Assembly: GCA_023227825.1 (NCBI GenBank)
Contig: JALOCJ010000005.1
Span: 1-64,000 of the forward strand
Source: Candidatus Cloacimonas sp.
GTDB taxonomy: Bacteria; Cloacimonadota; Cloacimonadia; Cloacimonadales; Cloacimonadaceae
Direction: 5' to 3'
Length of the DNA stretch: 64,000 nucleotides
The notes beneath the pieces were generated by a model. The model saw only the letters and a list, made by a program, of their open reading frames with translations. It was not told where the DNA came from and did not search any database. The position numbers and the translations under genes are program-made. Shown one piece after another: positions 1-8,487 of this stretch (the first letter of the stretch is position 1; each line of letters opens with the position of its first letter).

Positions 1-231
1 ACTGACAAGAGCTTCTCTCTCACTTGCGCACTCTATATAAAGAATAAAAGAACATTTTTGCCCTGCCTAGGCAGAGCAGGTTGTGCCATCCTTAAAAAGA
101 CCATTATTTTGTCAACTGCTTTTTTTTATTCAATAGCTAAAATTCTTTTCCTATCTTACCTAATTATATATTAGTTCAGTTCCTTAGAAAAGCAAATTAT
201 TTTTTTTGTTTAGGAAAACGGGTAAAATTTA

Positions 232-260
232 TTGACAAAAGGCAAGCTTATGATTATAAG
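232..260 (+). promoter_or_regulatory. Putative sigma70-type promoter of panDC
   Basis: TTGACA at 232-237, a 17-nt spacer and TATAAG at 255-260 form a good -35/-10 pair. A start near 267 would give a leader of about 20 nt before the panD ATG at 286. The same TTG could be read as an in-frame start codon for a longer PanD, but it is better explained as the -35 box. Confidence 0.6.
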
Positions 261-285
261 GGCAAAAAAAGCAGGAGAAATTTAT

Positions 286-642
286 ATGTTACGCCAAATT
301 CTATTATCAAAGTTGCATCGTGCCACGGTAACAGAATGCGACCTGAATTATAATGGCAGCATCAAAATAGATGAAGAGCTATTGGAGAAAAGTGGAATGC
401 GGGAATTTGAGCGAGTTGATGTTTTTGACATCACAAATGGAAACCGTTTTTCCACATATATAATAGTTGGAGAACGCGGAAGTGGAATTATCGGAATTAA
501 TGGAGCAGCAGCGCGTTTAGTCCAGGTTGGGGACAAAGTGATCGTTATGAATTACGGAATTTTGGAGGACGCGGAAGTGGAAAATCACAAGCCCTGCATA
601 GTAGTTTTAAACGATAATAATAAAATTGAGAGCATCCTTTAA
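286..642 (+). CDS. panD: Aspartate 1-decarboxylase (pantothenate synthesis)
   Basis: This pyruvoyl enzyme makes beta-alanine from L-aspartate in the cytoplasm for pantothenate and CoA. The 118-aa protein has the usual family length. The Gly24-Ser25 self-cleavage site (YNGS), Lys9, Arg54 and Tyr58 all fall at the canonical positions. I chose ATG 286 because AGGAGA lies just upstream (273-278) and because numbering from it puts the cleavage site at 24/25. An open frame reaches back to TTG 232, but those 18 residues match nothing in PanD and overlap the promoter. The stop overlaps the panC start (TAATG), so the two genes are probably translationally coupled and supply the two halves of pantothenate together. 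Confidence 0.95.
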   Translation: MLRQILLSKLHRATVTECDLNYNGSIKIDEELLEKSGMREFERVDVFDITNGNRFSTYIIVGERGSGIIGINGAAARLVQVGDKVIVMNYGILEDAEVENHKPCIVVLNDNNKIESIL

Positions 643-1481
643 TGCAGATAATTAATAGCGTAAAAACAATGCAGGAAATCGGTAACAATTGGGATGCAGG
701 CAAGAGAATCGGTTTTGTTCCTACAATGGGTTATTTTCATCAAGGGCATCTTTCTCTTGTAGCAGAAGCAAATAAACAATCTGAAATAACAGTTGTCTCC
801 ATTTTTGTAAATCCTTCCCAGTTTGGACCCAACGAGGATTTTGATAGTTACCCGCGAGATATGCAGCGTGATTTGGAACTACTTAGTAATTATAAAGTTG
901 ATTATGTATTTAGTCCTTCTTCTGAGCAGATGTATCCTCAGGATTATAGAACCTGGGTAGAGGTGGAAGGAATTAGTTCAATTCTTTGTGGAGCAAGTCG
1001 TCCAGGGCATTTTAGAGGGGTAGCAACAGTTATTTTAAAGCTGATCAATATCCTCAAACCAAATTTAATGTTTATGGGAGAAAAGGATTTCCAGCAGGTT
1101 ACAGTATTGAAAAAAATGCTGAAAGACCTAAATTGTATAACGCAAATAGTTCCCTGTCATATTATCAGAGAAGATGATGGACTGGCTATGAGCAGCCGAA
1201 ATATATATCTCAATCCGGAACAACGCAAACAGGCATTATGTCTATTTAAGGCAATTCAACAAGCACAAACTCAATATAAACAAGGTATACGGGAGACGAT
1301 ATTTCTGCAAAAGGAAGCAGCAGATTTAGTAAAAAAATTCGGAGGTATAGTTGACTATATCAGCTTTGTAGAGCCAAATACACTTCAGGAAGTTGCTATT
1401 GCTGACGATAATACGCGTATTATGTTAGCTGTTTTTATAGGTAAAACACGATTAATAGATAATGCTCCTTTAAAAGGTTAA
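642..1481 (+). CDS. panC: Pantothenate synthetase
   Basis: PanC joins pantoate and beta-alanine with ATP to make pantothenate. The 279-aa product has the family's normal length. The N-terminal nucleotidyl-transferase fold carries PTMGYFHQGH at residues 27-36, the HxGH-type ATP-binding motif. GLAMSSRN at about residue 180 is the family's conserved motif in the KMSKS region. The ATG at 642 overlaps the panD stop by one base, giving a two-gene panDC operon. panB is not in the window. Later CoA-pathway genes are present but scattered: coaX at 59074 and coaD at 6563. Confidence 0.96.
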   Translation: MQIINSVKTMQEIGNNWDAGKRIGFVPTMGYFHQGHLSLVAEANKQSEITVVSIFVNPSQFGPNEDFDSYPRDMQRDLELLSNYKVDYVFSPSSEQMYPQDYRTWVEVEGISSILCGASRPGHFRGVATVILKLINILKPNLMFMGEKDFQQVTVLKKMLKDLNCITQIVPCHIIREDDGLAMSSRNIYLNPEQRKQALCLFKAIQQAQTQYKQGIRETIFLQKEAADLVKKFGGIVDYISFVEPNTLQEVAIADDNTRIMLAVFIGKTRLIDNAPLKG

Positions 1482-1559
1482 TATATATTCCTTCAGTTAG
1501 TTGTGCAATTCTGCCTTGATGTCTCTCTTTTTATCTGCATTCTTAATCTTCTTATAACA

Positions 1560-1636
1560 AAGTAACAATCAAGTAACAACCCCGTAACGAGACAACGGAA
1601 GTGTTACGGAAGTGTTAGGGGGTTGTTACTTAATCA
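1560..1636. repeat. 77-nt inverted repeat of seven 11-nt units (element A)
   Basis: The segment divides into seven 11-mers. The left half repeats AAGTAACAATC, AAGTAACAACC, CCGTAACGAGA and the right half carries the complementary words, ending TTACTTAATCA. The 13-nt arms AAGTAACAACCCC (1571-1583) and GGGGTTGTTACTT (1619-1631) pair perfectly, and CGTAAC/GTTACG nests inside. It lies in the 493-nt gap between panC and tRNA-Leu. The rest of that gap is AT-rich, with one 9-nt inverted pair (GGATAAAAT / ATTTTATCC) and no ORF I trust. Four elements of the same size and period occur elsewhere in the window. Confidence 0.75.
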
Positions 1637-1974
1637 ACTATGTAAGAGTTAATTACGCATTTTAAGACAGCAAAGACAAAATAAAATGCTAATTGTATCA
1701 TAATCAGCGGGTAAGATAGTATTTAGGATAAAATTTAGTTTATTACTTCTACTTTTCCATAGCTATAAATATAATTTAATAAAAGTTACTATAATTCCAA
1801 TATTCAGCTGACTAAGAATATTATTTTATCCGCAAAAATCCCAATGTCTCACAAAAAAATGAAGCGAATATCTAAACGAAAAATATTGGCTCATTGTAAA
1901 TAAATGCGAAGATATATAGCGCTTGACAGAAGGAGAGGTTAAAATTTTTTAGTTTTGTTTAAGAAAAAATAAGT

Positions 1975-2061
1975 GCGAAAGTGGCGGAATTGGCAGACGC
2001 GCTGGACTTAGGATCCAGTGAGGTTAAACTCATAGGGGTTCAAGTCCCCTCTTTCGCACCA
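1975..2061 (+). tRNA. tRNA-Leu (anticodon UAG)
   Basis: The 87-nt gene folds as a class II tRNA. The acceptor stem GCGAAAG (1975-1981) pairs with CTTTCGC (2051-2057), followed by discriminator A and an encoded CCA (2059-2061). The anticodon stem CTGGA/TCCAG encloses loop CTTAGGA, with anticodon TAG at 2009-2011. The long variable arm TGAG-GTTAAA-CTCA and T-loop GTTCAAG are present. It reads CUN leucine codons. TTGACA at 1923-1928 may be its -35 box, although no good -10 lies 17 nt further on. The tig gene follows 32 nt downstream. Confidence 0.97.
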
Positions 2062-2093
2062 AATTTCTGATGATAGAAAATTAGGAGAATAAA

Positions 2094-3389
2094 GTGCAAG
2101 TAGAATTCAATCAATTAAATGCAGTAACTAAAGAAATTAATCTTACAATTCCATCCGGGGAAGTTGATAAGGCATACGAAAGATATCTGAAAAAGGCATC
2201 GCAGGAAATAAATGTTCCCGGATTTCGGAAAGGGAAAGCACCTCTGAATGTTGTAGAACGAATGTATGCAGACAAAATCAAGGAATATTTTTTTGAAGAT
2301 TATACAGATGAGGTCTTTAAGAAGGTTGTTAAAGAAAATGACATAACATATCTACATTTCCCGGATGTAAAAGATATCCAATGGGAGAAAGGCAATGATA
2401 TGACAATTAAAATAGAGATTGAACATGAACCAGTTCTTGAATTCAAACAGATAGAAGGTTTGACTGTTCCTTATAAACCGGTTGATTTGGAAGAAGAAGT
2501 GGAAAACTTCATTAAAGAATTACAAAAATCAAATTGTCGGGTAATTGATGTAGAAACAGCAATGGAAAAAGATAAAGTAGAAGTAGAGATTTCTTTTCAA
2601 CATAATAATGAAACATTTACCAGGAAAGGTAACCTGTATTCCGGAACAGAAAAAGCCCTGTGTATACTGCCGGAACTATTAGGTCTGAAAATTGGTGACA
2701 CAGCCCAAGTTAAATTAACCGGAAGTGATATTATGGAGTCAACTCAGGATTATGAACTTCCGCTAAATGATAAGGCAGAATATGATTGCGAAATAATGGT
2801 GAATAGTATTTCCAGAATAGAATATCCGGAACTTGATGATGAATTTGCCAAAGATATGGAATTTGATTCTATGGAAGATATGAAAGCAAAAATCAGAGAT
2901 GATCTAAGATTGAGAAATGAACATACAAATATAGATATAGAAAACGATGCCCTTATAACTAAGCTTTTTATAGAAAACCAGTTTCCGTTACCCGATAAAA
3001 CTATAAGATATCTTGTGGAAGAACAAATTAAGGATTTTAAAAATGATTATATCCGGGAATATTATTATCAGCATTACTACATAGCTTATGCTTATTCCTT
3101 AATAAAAATGTATATTACAGATAATCTATTACGGCTTATACCTATTGAGCTTACGGAGGAAATGAAAGAAGAATACATAAACCATTTGGCTATTGAAAAA
3201 AATATGAGCTCTGAAGCGTATAAAGAAAGTTATATGGATAATATTTCTTCTGAGGATGTTACCAATGATGCTAAAAAATACTTTATCTTAAGACAAATCT
3301 CTCAAACCTGTGAGTTTGTGATTAAAGAAAATACCGAGGAAGAAAACATTCAAGAGCCCGAAACAGAAACCAATAAGGAGGAACAATGA
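2094..3389 (+). CDS. tig: Trigger factor (ribosome-associated chaperone)
   Basis: Trigger factor binds ribosomal protein L23 at the exit tunnel and shields nascent chains. The N-terminal ribosome-binding domain is clear, with the signature GFRKGKAP at residues 43-50. The middle region, where the FKBP-type prolyl isomerase domain normally sits (about 150-245), is diverged: the IGD turn is recognisable but the usual aromatic active-site motifs are not. The C-terminal helical arms (about 250-415) end in a Glu-rich tail. At 431 aa the length is normal. The start is GTG 2094 with AGGAG at 2083-2087. The last 4 nt overlap clpP (ATGA), the common tig-clpP-clpX arrangement. Confidence 0.93.
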   Translation: MQVEFNQLNAVTKEINLTIPSGEVDKAYERYLKKASQEINVPGFRKGKAPLNVVERMYADKIKEYFFEDYTDEVFKKVVKENDITYLHFPDVKDIQWEKGNDMTIKIEIEHEPVLEFKQIEGLTVPYKPVDLEEEVENFIKELQKSNCRVIDVETAMEKDKVEVEISFQHNNETFTRKGNLYSGTEKALCILPELLGLKIGDTAQVKLTGSDIMESTQDYELPLNDKAEYDCEIMVNSISRIEYPELDDEFAKDMEFDSMEDMKAKIRDDLRLRNEHTNIDIENDALITKLFIENQFPLPDKTIRYLVEEQIKDFKNDYIREYYYQHYYIAYAYSLIKMYITDNLLRLIPIELTEEMKEEYINHLAIEKNMSSEAYKESYMDNISSEDVTNDAKKYFILRQISQTCEFVIKENTEEENIQEPETETNKEEQ

Positions 3390-3970
3390 GTTTTGTCCCT
3401 ATCGTTATAGAACAGGTAGGCAGAACAGAACGTGCCTACGACATTTATTCGCGTTTGTTAAAAGATAGAATTGTCTTTGTCGGTGGAATAATAGAAGATA
3501 ATTTGGCAAATACAGTTGTTGCCCAATTACTCCATCTGGAAGGTGAAGATCCTGAACGGGATATCTATATGTATATAAACAGTCCCGGGGGAATTATTTC
3601 TGCAGGACTTGCCATCTACGATACAATGCAATATATTAAACCCAGTGTAAATACGATTTGTATTGGTCAGGCAGCAAGTATGGCAGCCGTTTTATTAGCA
3701 GCTGGTGCTTCCGGAAAAAGAAGTGCTCTACCAAATAGTAGAATTATGATTCATCAGCCGATGGGAGGAGCACAAGGTCAAGCAACTGACATTGAAATTC
3801 AGGCAAAAGAAATTCTTTATTTACGTGGCAGGATGAACGAAATTCTGCATAAACACAGTGGTCAGAGCATTGAAAAAATTTTGGAAGATACAGAACGGAA
3901 TTATTTTATGAGTGCTGAAGAAGCTATGGAATACGGTATTATAGATGAAGTGATTTCAGTGCGAAAATAG
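3386..3970 (+). CDS. clpP: ClpP protease subunit with Asn in the catalytic triad
   Basis: ClpP forms the tetradecameric barrel that degrades substrates unfolded by ClpX, encoded next. The 194-aa protein aligns without gaps to classical ClpP. The nucleophile Ser98 sits in GQAASMA and His123 in MIHQP. The third triad position, Asp in the E. coli TERD motif, is Asn172 here (TERN; codon AAT at 3899-3901). Listeria ClpP1 is known to have the same Ser-His-Asn set, so this may be a low-activity or conditionally ordered protease rather than a dead one. The QATDIE segment of the handle region is intact. The start overlaps tig, so translation is probably coupled. Confidence 0.95.
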   Translation: MSFVPIVIEQVGRTERAYDIYSRLLKDRIVFVGGIIEDNLANTVVAQLLHLEGEDPERDIYMYINSPGGIISAGLAIYDTMQYIKPSVNTICIGQAASMAAVLLAAGASGKRSALPNSRIMIHQPMGGAQGQATDIEIQAKEILYLRGRMNEILHKHSGQSIEKILEDTERNYFMSAEEAMEYGIIDEVISVRK

Positions 3971-4061
3971 CTTGACTAAAATTAAGCAGTCAGATAAAAA
4001 GATTCATAAAAAGTAAATTGAATTTTGCATAAAAGAAGGTAAATTAAAAAAGGAGGATTCC

Positions 4062-5309
4062 TTGGATAAATACAGAACATTAACCTGTTCCTTTTGCGGA
4101 AGAGCAGAACATGAAGTTAAAAGTTTAATTAGAGGTATTGCAGGAAACATCTGTGATGAATGTATTGTGATGTGCCACAATATAATAGATTCCAGTAAAG
4201 AAGAAATTAAGCAAGAGGATTTTGAAGCACCTATTCCCAGTAAAATAAAGGCATATCTGGATCAATATGTTATCGGCCAGGATAATGCTAAACAAATAAT
4301 ATCTGTGGCAGTTTATAACCATTACAAACGCATTTTCAAACAGAAATATGAAAATGATATTGATTTGGAAAAAAGTAACATCCTGATGATTGGTCCTACA
4401 GGCAGTGGTAAAACCCTTATTGCTCAAACGCTGGCACGGTTTTTACAAGTTCCTTTTGCTATTTCAGACGCTACAACTTTAACCGAAGCGGGCTATGTAG
4501 GTGAAGATGTAGAAAACATTCTGGTGCGTTTACTGCAAAATGCCAATTACGATGTTGCCAAAGCTGAAAGAGGAATTGTTTATATTGATGAGATTGACAA
4601 AATCAGCCGTAAGTCCGAAACACCTTCTATAACTCGTGATGTGAGTGGTGAAGGAGTGCAGCAGGCACTACTTAAAATTTTGGAAGGCACAAAAGTAAAT
4701 GTTCCTCCCAAAGGTGGACGCAAACATCCTCAACAGGATTTTATTGAAATGGATACTAAAAATATCCTGTTTATTGCAGGTGGAGCTTTCTTCGGGCTGG
4801 AAAATATAATCAAAGAACGAATGGATAAAAAGGCAATTGGTTTTGATGTGGAATTAGGCAAAAAAAGAGATGAAGCTAACATCTTTGATTATACTATTCC
4901 GCAAGACCTGTTAAAATATGGTTTGATTCCTGAACTCATAGGTAGAATGCCGGTTATTTGTACTTTGCAGGAACTTAATGAAGAAGCATTAGTAGACATT
5001 CTGATGAAACCTAAAAATGCTATCTGCAGGCAATATCAAAAGTTCTTTGAAATGGATGGAGTCCGTTTGGAATTCTCGGAAGCAGCATTGAAAGAAATTG
5101 CTAAAACAGCTATCAAACAAAAAACAGGAGCGAGGGGTTTGCGTTCCATTATGGAAAAATTTATGCTGAAGATAATGTTCAGTATTCCAGACCGTTCTGA
5201 TATAGAGAGTTGTATCATCACTCCCGAAGTTGTAACTCTTACGCAAGAACCCAAATATGGCTATATCAAGCCAATCAATTCTCGCAATAAAGTAGCTAAC
5301 GAAAAATAA
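4062..5309 (+). CDS. clpX: ATP-dependent Clp protease ATP-binding subunit ClpX
   Basis: This AAA+ unfoldase feeds substrates to ClpP. The N-terminal zinc domain has Cys9, Cys12, Cys31 and Cys34. Walker A is GPTGSGKT (111-118), the pore loop is GYVG (144-147) and Walker B is IVYIDEID (about 172-179). GGRKHPQQ is the RKH loop, and AIGF is the tripeptide loop that docks on ClpP. GARGLRS is sensor 2. The length of 415 aa is typical. The start is TTG 4062, supported by a strong AGGAGG at 4051-4056. The intact ClpP-docking loop suggests the Asn-type ClpP is a real partner. Confidence 0.97.
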   Translation: MDKYRTLTCSFCGRAEHEVKSLIRGIAGNICDECIVMCHNIIDSSKEEIKQEDFEAPIPSKIKAYLDQYVIGQDNAKQIISVAVYNHYKRIFKQKYENDIDLEKSNILMIGPTGSGKTLIAQTLARFLQVPFAISDATTLTEAGYVGEDVENILVRLLQNANYDVAKAERGIVYIDEIDKISRKSETPSITRDVSGEGVQQALLKILEGTKVNVPPKGGRKHPQQDFIEMDTKNILFIAGGAFFGLENIIKERMDKKAIGFDVELGKKRDEANIFDYTIPQDLLKYGLIPELIGRMPVICTLQELNEEALVDILMKPKNAICRQYQKFFEMDGVRLEFSEAALKEIAKTAIKQKTGARGLRSIMEKFMLKIMFSIPDRSDIESCIITPEVVTLTQEPKYGYIKPINSRNKVANEK

Positions 5310-5324
5310 ACTGGAGACCTGATA

Positions 5325-6563
5325 ATGACGGCAGAAGTAACTATCCCACGCCGGAAAAAACTATTTTCCACCTTAGAAGAAAAAGAAGCAATAATTATTT
5401 TTGCTGCTGAGGAAGTAAAGTTAGAAAAATTCAAACAGGATAATGATTTCCTCTATGTAACCGGTTTACAGATTCCCGAAGCAATTTATTTTGCCTGTAA
5501 GGGACAGAACGGAACCGGAGAAATGCTTTTTATTGAACGCAGCGATCCGGAAAAAGCAATTTGGACTGGAGCTGTAATGAGCAGTGAAGAAGCAAGTAAA
5601 ATAAGCGGTTTACCGCAGGATAAAATTTATTTTCTGGATGAGTTTTTAACTGTTCTTTCCGTTTATTGTCCTGTTCTAAATAAGATATGGGCTAATATCG
5701 GAATTCAGGCATTGAATAAACCACCTTCAAGACAGCTTTTTCACCTTTTACCTATCCGCGAACGCTATCCAAATATAATTATTGAATCCCTTGAAACACT
5801 GATAACTCCTTTGCGGAAAGTGAAAAGTGAATGGGAATTGAAGCAGTTACAAAAAGCAATTGATATTACAGGTAAAGCTATTATAGATGTTTGGGAAAAA
5901 GCTGAACCCTCAATGATGGAATATGATCTGGAAGCAATAATGTTCTATCGTCTGCAAAGAATGGGAGTTAAACACTGGGGTTTTTCTCCAATTGTAGCCA
6001 GTGGAATCAATGCCGCTACTTTGCATTATGAGAAAAATGAATGCCCGATAGAAAGCGGAGAAGTTGTTTTAATGGATGTAGGAGCTTCATATTTAAATTA
6101 CTGTGCAGATATAACTCGCTGTTTTCCTGTTAGGGGAACTTTCAGTGAACGCCAGAAACAGGTCTATAATACAGTTTTAGATGTGCAGAAAAAGATTATT
6201 GAAATGATTAAGCCAGGTATGGAACTATCAACCTTGAATCAAACAGCACGCGACCTTTTAGCAAAAGGGGCAATAGAACTTGGGTTAATTGAACACGAAG
6301 AAGATATTAAAAATTATTATATGCACAGCATAAGTCACTTTTTAGGTATGGATACACATGATGTAGGAGGACGTAATGCTGTTTTGGAAAACGGGAATGT
6401 GATTACTGTTGAACCGGGACTTTATATTCCGGAAGAGAAACTTGGCATTCGTATTGAAGATGATGTTTTAGTAACCGAAAGCGGTTATTGTGTTCTTTCC
6501 CGAAACATACCCAAAGAGATTTCAGAAATTGAAGAAATCCGCCGGCAGGCATTGGCTAAATAA
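5325..6563 (+). CDS. M24 metallopeptidase, Xaa-Pro aminopeptidase type
   Basis: This 412-aa cytoplasmic enzyme probably removes N-terminal residues ahead of proline. The N-terminal third matches the aminopeptidase-P N-domain and the rest is a pita-bread M24 domain. The two-metal ligands are visible in order: Asp in VLMDVGA (about 249), Asp in CADITRC (about 260), His in SISHFLG (about 338), Glu in TVEPG (about 363) and Glu in RIEDD (about 377). A GGAG lies at 5313-5316 before ATG 5325. It sits between clpX and coaD and fits peptide turnover in an amino-acid fermenter. PepP and PepQ are hard to separate by eye, but the N-domain favours PepP. Confidence 0.85.
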   Translation: MTAEVTIPRRKKLFSTLEEKEAIIIFAAEEVKLEKFKQDNDFLYVTGLQIPEAIYFACKGQNGTGEMLFIERSDPEKAIWTGAVMSSEEASKISGLPQDKIYFLDEFLTVLSVYCPVLNKIWANIGIQALNKPPSRQLFHLLPIRERYPNIIIESLETLITPLRKVKSEWELKQLQKAIDITGKAIIDVWEKAEPSMMEYDLEAIMFYRLQRMGVKHWGFSPIVASGINAATLHYEKNECPIESGEVVLMDVGASYLNYCADITRCFPVRGTFSERQKQVYNTVLDVQKKIIEMIKPGMELSTLNQTARDLLAKGAIELGLIEHEEDIKNYYMHSISHFLGMDTHDVGGRNAVLENGNVITVEPGLYIPEEKLGIRIEDDVLVTESGYCVLSRNIPKEISEIEEIRRQALAK

Positions 6564-7042
6564 TGTCTAAAGTAATATATCCCGGAACCTTTGATCCTTT
6601 TACCCTGGGTCATTTAAATATACTGGAAAAGGCCTGCAATATTTTTGATGAAGTAGTTCTTGCTGTGGCAGAATATACCGGTAAGGAAAGCTTATTTAAT
6701 TTACAGGAACGCTATGAACTTTGTAAAAAAGCCACAGAACATATCCCCAATGTAATAGTCAGCACTTTCCGGGGACTATTTGTAGATTATGCGAAAAACC
6801 AGAATTGTAAAATAATGATTCGCGGAATGAGAGCTGTTTCTGATTTTGAATATGAATTCTCTCTGGCAATTACTAACAAGAAACTTAATCCGGAAATAGA
6901 AACCATCTTTCTGGTTCCTTCCTTAAAATATATGTATCTTTCATCTTCAACAGTCCGTCAGTTAGCCGAATTAAACGGACCTCTGGAAGATTATGTTCCT
7001 GCCTGTGTTGCAGATGCAATGAGAAAAAAATATCAGGGCTAA
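6563..7042 (+). CDS. coaD: Phosphopantetheine adenylyltransferase
   Basis: CoaD transfers AMP to 4'-phosphopantetheine, the penultimate step to CoA. The 159-aa protein starts with the nucleotidyltransferase signature YPGTFDPFTLGH (residues 6-17, TxGH at 14-17). It also carries the later family motif SSSTVRQ (about 129-135). The length is standard. The ATG shares one base with the stop of the upstream M24 peptidase (TAATG), implying coupling. With panD, panC and coaX, four CoA-pathway steps are encoded in this window, in three separate places. Confidence 0.96.
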   Translation: MSKVIYPGTFDPFTLGHLNILEKACNIFDEVVLAVAEYTGKESLFNLQERYELCKKATEHIPNVIVSTFRGLFVDYAKNQNCKIMIRGMRAVSDFEYEFSLAITNKKLNPEIETIFLVPSLKYMYLSSSTVRQLAELNGPLEDYVPACVADAMRKKYQG

Positions 7043-7046
7043 AACG

Positions 7047-8423
7047 ATGGCAAAACAAAGTGAAGCAGAAAAATTGAATAAAACACAGACGGATAGAACT
7101 CTGCCTGCTGATATTAATGCTGAAGCAGCTTTGCTTTCTGCTATGCTGATTGATAGTGATGTAGTCAGCAAAGGTATAGAAAAGATAAAGGAAGAATATT
7201 TTTACCGTAATGCGCATAAATTAATCTTCCGCACTATGCAGGAACTCTTCTTTGAAGGTATTGAGATTGACCAGTTAACTTTGATTAACCGTCTGGAAAG
7301 AAATAACCTTCTGGAAAAAGTAGGGGGAATTCCTTACATCAATGAAATAGCCGATTTTGTGGTTTCTTCCGCTAATTTTGATTATCATCTTAATATAGTA
7401 ACTGACCAGGCATTGTTAAGGCATTTGATATTAGCTTCCAATGGAATTATTGAGAATTGTTACACTTCAGCGAAACCGGTAAAAACGATTGTAGATGAAG
7501 CAGAACAGGCAATTTTTGCCATTGCTGAATTACCCAGTCATCAAGGTTTTGTGCGTTTTGATCAAATCAGCCAGGAAGTTCTGGATAATATAGATAAAAT
7601 TGCTTCTACCAAAATTCCGGTTACAGGTGTGAGTAGTGGTTTTGCAGATTTAGACCGTTTTACAGGTGGTTTTAGGTCCGGGCAATTTATTATTATAGCT
7701 GCCCGTCCAGCAATGGGAAAGACCTCTTTGGCTTTAAATATTGCCGCAAATGCTGCAGTGAATTTGAATAAGAAGGTTGCTATCTTCTCTATGGAAATGG
7801 CTGCTGATGAAGTTATTATGCGAATGTTCAGTTCTGCTTCCGAAGTTAAAATGGATGGTATGTTACGGGGCTATGGAATGAATGAAGAAAAGCTGATTCG
7901 CATTATGCAAGCATCGGAAGTTCTTTCTTCCAAACATATTTACATTGATGATTCCGGAACTAACACTCCTTTAGATATTAGAGCTAAAACAAGAAGGTTA
8001 GCAGCTGAAATTGGAGGTTTAGACCTCGTTCTGATTGACTATTTACAATTGATGACTCTTACCCGGGAAAAAGATAACCGTCAACAGGAAATATCCGAAA
8101 TCTCAAGAGCTTTAAAAATTTTAGCCAAAGATATGAAAATTCCGGTGGTGGCACTTTCTCAACTTAATAGAGCTGCAGAAAGCAGAGAAGATAAAAGACC
8201 CAAACTGGCGGATTTACGGGAATCTGGAGCTATTGAACAAGATGCTGATTTGGTTATGTTTATCTACCGGGATGAATATTATTATCCTGAAACAACACAA
8301 AAACCGGGAATAGCAGAAATAATTATCAGTAAAAACAGGCACGGAGCTACAGGTAATTTGGAATTGGGATTTGAAAAGGAATTCACCCTTTTCCGTCCTC
8401 TTGAAACAAAATATGAACAGTAG
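7047..8423 (+). CDS. dnaB: Replicative DNA helicase DnaB
   Basis: DnaB is the hexameric 5'-3' helicase at the replication fork. The N-terminal primase-interacting domain (DINAEAALLSAMLID, about 22-36) is followed by a RecA-like domain with Walker A ARPAMGKTS (about 214-222), the Walker B region LDLVLIDYLQL and motif H4 ESGAIEQDAD. There is no sign of an intein. It is 458 aa long and starts 5 nt after coaD. The last seven codons, within 8401-8422, are repeated almost exactly 65 nt downstream, where the copy contains the start codon of the next gene. Confidence 0.97.
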   Translation: MAKQSEAEKLNKTQTDRTLPADINAEAALLSAMLIDSDVVSKGIEKIKEEYFYRNAHKLIFRTMQELFFEGIEIDQLTLINRLERNNLLEKVGGIPYINEIADFVVSSANFDYHLNIVTDQALLRHLILASNGIIENCYTSAKPVKTIVDEAEQAIFAIAELPSHQGFVRFDQISQEVLDNIDKIASTKIPVTGVSSGFADLDRFTGGFRSGQFIIIAARPAMGKTSLALNIAANAAVNLNKKVAIFSMEMAADEVIMRMFSSASEVKMDGMLRGYGMNEEKLIRIMQASEVLSSKHIYIDDSGTNTPLDIRAKTRRLAAEIGGLDLVLIDYLQLMTLTREKDNRQQEISEISRALKILAKDMKIPVVALSQLNRAAESREDKRPKLADLRESGAIEQDADLVMFIYRDEYYYPETTQKPGIAEIIISKNRHGATGNLELGFEKEFTLFRPLETKYEQ

Positions 8424-8487
8424 CTGTGTAGTCAGAGGACACTGTTCCTCTGCATAGTTTTTTACCTGAATCAAAATATGAACAGTA
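8401..8487. repeat. 22-bp direct repeat flanking a small hairpin element
   Basis: The 22 nt at 8401-8422 (end of dnaB) recur at 8466-8487 (start of the MlaE-like gene) with 20 matches. Between them lies a hairpin, CAGAGGA-CACTGT-TCCTCTG, with a perfect 7-bp stem. Its context TGTAG..GAGGAC.CTGTTCCTC.GCA also follows era at 52441-52467. The layout looks like insertion of a small palindromic element with duplication of the target, or slippage. It separates two genes that would otherwise overlap. Confidence 0.7.

Noticed and set aside
63..74. Perfect 12-bp palindrome CTGCCTAGGCAG upstream of panD
   Set aside because: Isolated, about 160 nt from the promoter, and no second operator-like copy near a promoter.
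232..285. N-terminal extension of PanD from TTG 232
   Set aside because: Places the self-cleavage site at the wrong position and uses the -35 box as start. ATG 286 has a better ribosome site.
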